Origin: Pyricularia pennisetigena
Taxonomy: Eukaryota > Ascomycota > Sordariomycetes > Magnaporthales > Pyriculariaceae
Length of the DNA: 64,000 nucleotides
Reading direction: 5' to 3'
NCBI RefSeq assembly: GCF_004337985.1
Contig: NW_021940922.1
Location: 527,382 to 591,381, forward strand
This document shows, piece by piece, positions 59,639 to 64,000 of this stretch. Below the pieces are notes generated by a model, which was given only the letters and a program-made list of their open reading frames with translations, was not told where the DNA came from and ran no database searches. A program made the position numbers and the translations under genes. Position 1 is the first letter of the stretch, and the number at the start of each line of letters is the position of its first letter.

Positions 59639-59647
59639 GGGGTGTGT
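59639..59647. repeat. 9-bp target duplication of nested element, right copy
   Basis: GGGGTGTGT. Its last three bases are the first three of the right LTR, showing that insertion happened at the PPT/LTR junction. Confidence 0.75.
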
Positions 59648-59810
59648 TGCAGTAGATAGATCTTGGCATCACATAACCAGATGAGCTTAGTCAGCGCTGT
59701 GCACACCATAAAAGCGCTGCCACGCTCGTTAGCCTAGATAGCGCACCCTACCTGAATACATGGCTCTCCTACCACTCATGCAGGCTGCACGTGTACGTTC
59801 GTGTGCGTCA
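59645..59810 (+). repeat. 3' LTR of Ty1/copia element
   Basis: 166 bp, same TG...CA termini as the left copy. It is the less mutated of the two LTRs. Confidence 0.93.
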
Positions 59811-59815
59811 CACCG
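59811..59815. repeat. Target-site duplication CACCG, right copy
   Basis: Identical to 37901-37905 and directly adjacent to the LTR end. Confidence 0.92.
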
Positions 59816-60285
59816 TTTACCCCGCCTCTCAACGTGGAATTTGCAATGCAAACGGCCACATCCTGCTGGCAAGCGAGCGTTAGCCTGCCGGATCGCCGAA
59901 TCACAGAGTGCCAGATAACGCATCGACTGCCTGAATTCTGCCGCGCCATCTTCGCTTGTAGCAAACAAGTATGGCCAAACAACGAAGCAAGGCTGCGATG
60001 CGGGTTTGCGCAACAAGTGCCCAACGGGGCCTTGCATGCATCAATTTCTCTAGGCACCCAGCCTCTGCTTTGCGCGGAAATCTTGGGGGGTGCTGTCGTG
60101 TCTTTTAGACCTCAGCTACCTTTTTTTCTCTCCATGAAATCGTCTCTCAGTTTTTCATCACTTTCATCTTGACCCTCGTTTACAGCCTATAGTCTCAAGG
60201 CTTGTCCTCTCCAGCTTGAAGAACATAGAGCCTTTTCTAGTATCCAGCCTGCAGCTTTCTTTTGTTCCCTTGGGAACTTGCAACC
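59816..60285. other. Upstream region of the dynamin-like gene
   Basis: Normal composition. The copia insertion ends about 475 bp before the start codon, so the promoter may be shortened or influenced by the adjacent repeat. A pyrimidine-rich stretch (about 60118-60170) resembles fungal promoter CT tracts. Confidence 0.55.
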
Positions 60286-63153
60286 ATGAATGGTGGTTTC
60301 ACCAACGGCGCAACCCATAGCGGATTGGGTGAGCGTGGCAATTCGCCAACGCTGGATAAGGTTGACAAACTACGCGAACTCATCGGCAGCCGGATTTCGC
60401 TTCCACAGGTATAGCCAAAGTCTCCTTTCTACATCTTCAGGTGCTGTCAGAATCTGTCTACTGCGTCCATGATATAATATATCTGACCATGGTGGCTCGT
60501 TTATAGCTTGTCGTGGTAGGCGACCAAAGCTCCGGCAAAAGCTCGGTCCTGGAGGGCATCACCGGGTTCGCATTCCCGCGGGACGCAGAGCTTTGCACTC
60601 GCTACGCGACTCAAATCACCTGCCGTCGTGAGGACTTCGAATCTGTGGTTGTGAAGATAATCCCCCATGAGGATGCAACCCCGGACGAAGCTGCCAGGCT
60701 CAAGCGCTTTTCTCGCCAATGGACCACGGCGATGGAGATGGATAACGAGAAACTCGGCGAGGTTTTTAGAGACGTCAATCGAGAGCTCCGTGTCAGCACA
60801 GGTCGTCGCAGTCCGGACGAACCCGACTCTGGCAATGCTTTTAGCCAACATCTGCTCAAGATCGAGATCTGTAGTCCCAAGGTAAGTAAATTATCCACAC
60901 CAGTACTCGAGTCCTGTTTGTGGATAACATGCTAATGGCTCGCAGCAAGAGCATTTTACCGTCATTGATGTGCCTGGAATATTCCGAACGGAAACTCTGG
61001 GTGAGTCCGCCCGGTGATTGTCTTGACTCCCAAGACCTAGGTTTAGCATATCGGGCAAACCCCGTTTGACCACCCCCCGCGTTCTGGCAGGTTTAACCAC
61101 GGAAAATGACATGGCCCTCGTCAGAAACATGGTGATGAAGTACATGAGAGATTCCAGAACCATGTATGTCCTCCCTCAGCTATACATGGTTTACCATCAG
61201 CCATCCTTTGCAACTCGTCTCTGTCCAGACTGACAAAAATGCAACGCATGCTAGTATCCTCGCCATAGTCCCAGCAAACGTCGACCCAGCCACCCAGGAG
61301 ATCTTGAGGCTGGCCAAGCAGGTCGATCCCGGTATGAAGCGGACCATGGGCGTCCTGACCAAGCCGGACCTTGCGGTCGAAGCAACCATCAAGCAAATCG
61401 CCATCGACCACGTTACCCGCAAGAGAGGTGAACTGACCTTGGGTTACTATATTGTGAAGAACCGCGGCCCGGACGACGTTGGCATGAGCTTGGACGAGAG
61501 CAAGAGAAGAGAAGCCGCCTTCTTTTCGATGGAGCCGTGGTCCGCTTTGAAGCGGACGGGCAGGACTGGGAACGAAGCCCTTAAAACCCAAGTCGGCGCC
61601 CTCCTGACCGATTTGGTTAAAAGCGAATTTAAAAAGCTCAGGTCCGAAGTCGAGGAAGAACTCCGGGCGCTGTCGGACAGGGAGCGCGCCATGGGGCCCC
61701 AGAGGTCAGACCCCAACGCACAGCGGGCCTATCTAGGCGAGTTGTGCGACCGGTTCCAGTCCATCACTCGCGACGCCCTGAGCGGCAACTACGCGCAGCA
61801 TGCCGCCTTCTTTAGCCGAGACTCCAACAGGCTCATCACCCGCATCGTGGAGCTCGACGAGCAGTTTTCGGCTGCGATATCGACAAAGGGCCACACCAGA
61901 CCATTTGACGAAAATGAGAATCCTGTGCCGGTTGCAGCGAAGAAGGCCAAGAAGAAGAAGATCACGGTCGAGGTGCCCGAGGCTGCCCCTATTGACGGCC
62001 CTTCCATTGAGGTTGAGGCTCCCGCGCCTCAGCCCGCAGAGCCTGATTTTTTCTGCTCGGAGCCAGGTTCCAGCTCTTGGGATGTCAAGAATAAGAATAA
62101 GGAGGTAGTGGCCGACTGGCACGATTCTGGTCTGACCAACTCGACCATAAAATTGGAAAAAGTTTTCCCCGTCATCAACAAACTGCCTGCGCTCAGCGAC
62201 TGCAAGGGTCTGATCAAAACCTTGAATGTCATGTCGATCTCACCCCAGAGTGGCGAAAGCATCATGAACTACATTCGCAAGGTTTACACCAACAGTCGGA
62301 CTGCCGACCTGGGCACGGTGAGTTAATACCCAACTGTCCCCAATAAACTAACCATTCTAAAGCTAACGGTGTATATATCTGATCTGGTTAGTTCAACGGA
62401 TCGTTGCTTGTAACCATCTTCATGGAGCAGTCCAAGAACTGGGAAGCACTTATGAGAACTTATATCGGGATCGCCGTCCGTACAATCGAGAAGTTTTTCA
62501 AAGAGGCCATGAAAGAAATCTGCCAGGACTCCCAGGTCGAGGACGCGTTATGTCAAGGCTACCTGCGCGACCATGTCGGAAGCTGTTTTCGCCGTGCTCG
62601 CAAGCACGCAGATTCCCTTTTGAACATGGAGCGTGGATGCGCCCCGTGGACGGTCAACCACTACTTTAACGAGAACCTCTCAAAGGCACAGGGAGATCGT
62701 TTGATATCCAACATTAGACAGGTCGCAGCCGCAGCGTCGGAAACGGTCAAAACCGTGGCCGGGGTTCAGGTGGCGTACACGCTTACCGAGGCGCAGCTGC
62801 AAAGCATAGCGACTCACAACCAGAGCAACGCCGAGCACACGCAGGAGTACATTCTCGACGTTCTCAAAAGCTACTACAAGGTCGCCATGAAGCGCTTCAT
62901 CGACAACATATCCCTGTATGTCGTGCACCACGACTTGCTCTACGCCGAAGATGGCCCGTTGAACGTTTTCAACTCAAACTTCGTGTACAGCCTGGACGAG
63001 TTCCAGCTGGACCAGATAGCTGGCGAAAGCATCCTTGTGCGATCGGAGAGGGAGAAGCTCGCGCAGGACATTGAGAACTTTAGAGCCGCCCTTGATGTCC
63101 TCAAGGGCACTCCCGCCCAGGGTGACTACGCGGCTGCCGATACAGATTATTAA
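60286..63153 (+). CDS. Dynamin-like (Mx-type) large GTPase
   Basis: Six exons: 60286-60408, 60507-60881, 60946-61000, 61091-61163, 61255-62317 and 62392-63153. The sum gives 816 residues with all junctions restoring conserved sequence, for example RTI|ILAIVPANVD. The GTPase domain shows G1 GDQSSGKSS (about 46-54), G3 DVPG (174-177) and G4 TKPDL (244-248). The middle/stalk domain follows, and the C-terminal GTPase effector domain (about residues 700-790) includes YYKVAMKRFIDNIS. A Lys/Pro-rich insertion (about residues 435-480, with AKKAKKKK) interrupts the stalk. There is no PH domain or transmembrane segment, as in Mx/Vps1-like proteins. Such proteins self-assemble and remodel or bind membranes; the cellular role of the many fungal Mx-like paralogues is not settled. 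The start ATG has a CAACC context. Confidence 0.93.
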
Positions 63154-63729
63154 GGCCAAGCTGCCAGTTTGAGTGGTGACCGGTGACCGAGGCTTTGACG
63201 TTGTCTAGACGTCAAGGAAGAGAGAATAAATAATGTCCAAGGAGAAATCGAGGGATAGTGCTGATGTTTTGGAATGCGAGGCGGGCAAATTAGCGAGCAA
63301 TTTGTTGTGGCGGGCGCGAGGAGCGGGAGCTACTTTTTAACCATCAAACAAGATGCAAGTATTTGGAAAGGACGCTAGAAAGGGAGTAGGAAAAAATAAA
63401 AAAAATAAAAATAAAAAAATAAAAAAAAATGGCGCGCCGGCTTCGGCATGCGAGTAGGTAGGAAGCAAACAGAACCAAAGCTTATAGACAGCCCAGCCTA
63501 ATGGGCCAATCGAGGTTGCAGAAAAAGAAAATCTCACAGATGCATCAGTCGGCGGACAAGCTGTACGTACAGTACAAGTACAGTAGAGGACGCAACGCCG
63601 TCGACGCACCATCTGCAGCCAGTCGGCCTCAAGACATGTCCCCTCCCCCTCTACGGACCGAGGTTGGGAAACTTGACTTTACTTTCAACAAAAAAAAACA
63701 CACACACATATCTAAGCTTTGTTTCCCAG

Positions 63730-63767
<38 letters not shown>

Positions 63768-63784
63768 AAAAAAAAAAAGACACA
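63154..63784. other. Intergenic between dynamin-like and cupin-like genes
   Basis: Contains an AAAAAT-rich stretch (63391-63430), a CT microsatellite and an A run just before the next start codon. Probable promoter of the downstream gene. Confidence 0.6.
63734..63764. repeat. (CT)n microsatellite in 5' leader
   Basis: About 15 CT units, ending 20 bases before the cupin-like ATG. CT tracts are frequent in fungal core promoters. Confidence 0.9.
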
Positions 63785-64000
63785 ATGACCGACCGCCCAC
63801 CTACCCAAGGCCAGCTCGCCCCCGACCTCCCAGGTCCGACGACGTACCTGACGGGCCACGACCCCGCAACGGGCAAAGCAATCGTGCACCAGAAACGCAG
63901 CGTCAAGTGGGCGGCGCACGACGACGGCAAGATCGCCATGTCGGTGGCGTACTCGACGTCGCAGTTCCCGGTGGACCTCAACGACGACGCGGACGTGGCG
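63785..64000 (+). CDS. Cupin-like protein, 5' end (continues past the window)
   Basis: The open frame starts at ATG 63785 and is uninterrupted to the window end (72 codons). PGPTTYLTGHDPATGKAIV, then KIAMSVAYSTSQFPVDLNDD, resembles the N-terminus of small fungal cupin-fold proteins, in which a similar TSQFPVDLN stretch precedes the barrel. The metal-binding histidines would lie beyond the window, so the call is provisional. Codon use is GC-rich like the neighbouring genes. Confidence 0.6.
   Translation, partial: MTDRPPTQGQLAPDLPGPTTYLTGHDPATGKAIVHQKRSVKWAAHDDGKIAMSVAYSTSQFPVDLNDDADVA

Larger units (their letters stand above)
37906..59810 (+). mobile_element. Ty1/copia LTR retrotransposon, RIP-inactivated, interrupted by a second element
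   Basis: The whole 21.9-kb AT-rich block is bounded by matching LTRs and a CACCG target duplication, so it is one copia insertion that later received a nested element. Removing 45809-59638 and one copy of the 9-bp duplication leaves a copia of about 8.1 kb. Domain order gag, protease, integrase, reverse transcriptase, RNase H identifies Ty1/copia rather than Ty3 (integrase precedes RT). The interior is strongly TpA-rich and poor in CpA/TpG while CpG survives; many CAA and TGG codons have become stops. No intact ORF remains. Confidence 0.92.

Noticed and set aside
37906..59810. The AT-rich block as a centromere, mitochondrial insert or Starship
   Set aside because: LTRs, target duplications, copia domains and TIRs explain it. 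No tyrosine-recombinase (captain) gene was seen, and CpG retention with CpA loss indicates RIP.

Overview
The window looks like nuclear DNA of a filamentous ascomycete (Pezizomycotina, most likely Sordariomycetes). Genes are short and carry small GT-AG introns, GC-rich coding sequence is separated by long intergenic stretches full of T/A homopolymers, and one 21.9-kb AT-rich block carries the signature of repeat-induced point mutation (RIP). Recognisable families are a HAK potassium transporter, a DUF7025/AAA ATPase, a family-2 O-methyltransferase, an ACS-type MFS permease, a GT25 glycosyltransferase, a secreted SET-domain protein, a short coiled-coil (SCOCO) protein, a short-chain dehydrogenase, an Mx-like dynamin GTPase and the start of a cupin-like gene. 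The genus cannot be fixed from the sequence alone.

Layout. 1-2.2 kb: 3' end of a HAK K+ transporter gene (+). 4.0-6.5 kb: three-exon AAA ATPase (-). 9.3-11.0 kb: three-exon O-methyltransferase (-). 11.9-13.8 kb: four-exon MFS transporter (-), next to the methyltransferase and possibly functionally paired with it. 17.5-18.8 kb: single-exon GT25 (+). 20.4-21.8 kb: SET protein (-) with a relic of an aspartate aminotransferase just downstream. 26.2-26.7 kb: two-exon SCOCO protein (-). 32.9-33.7 kb: broken coding-like segments. 34.3-35.8 kb: SDR with low-complexity insertions (-). 37.9-59.8 kb: nested transposons. 60.3-63.2 kb: six-exon dynamin-like GTPase (+). 63.8 kb to the window end: 5' end of a cupin-like gene (+). 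For the four genes with internal introns that are complete here, the splice sites I chose give exon sums divisible by three and join conserved motifs.

The transposon block can be read to the base. A Ty1/copia retrotransposon has 166-bp LTRs (37906-38071 and 59645-59810), a 5-bp target duplication CACCG on both sides, a primer site that fits a half-tRNA(iMet) primer, and gag-protease-integrase-RT-RNaseH remnants in + orientation. Its polypurine tract/3' LTR junction is interrupted by a second element of about 13.8 kb (45809-59638). That element has inverted termini beginning TAGTCTCAG and a 9-bp target duplication that itself spans the copia PPT and first LTR bases. Inside are RIP-riddled remnants of a RecQ-like helicase (+), a SNF2-like helicase (+) and a DUF6589-like protein (-). 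This combination of two different SF2 helicases and a DUF6589 protein in one TIR-bounded element is the best candidate here for an undescribed system. The termini of both elements have largely escaped RIP while their interiors are saturated with it.
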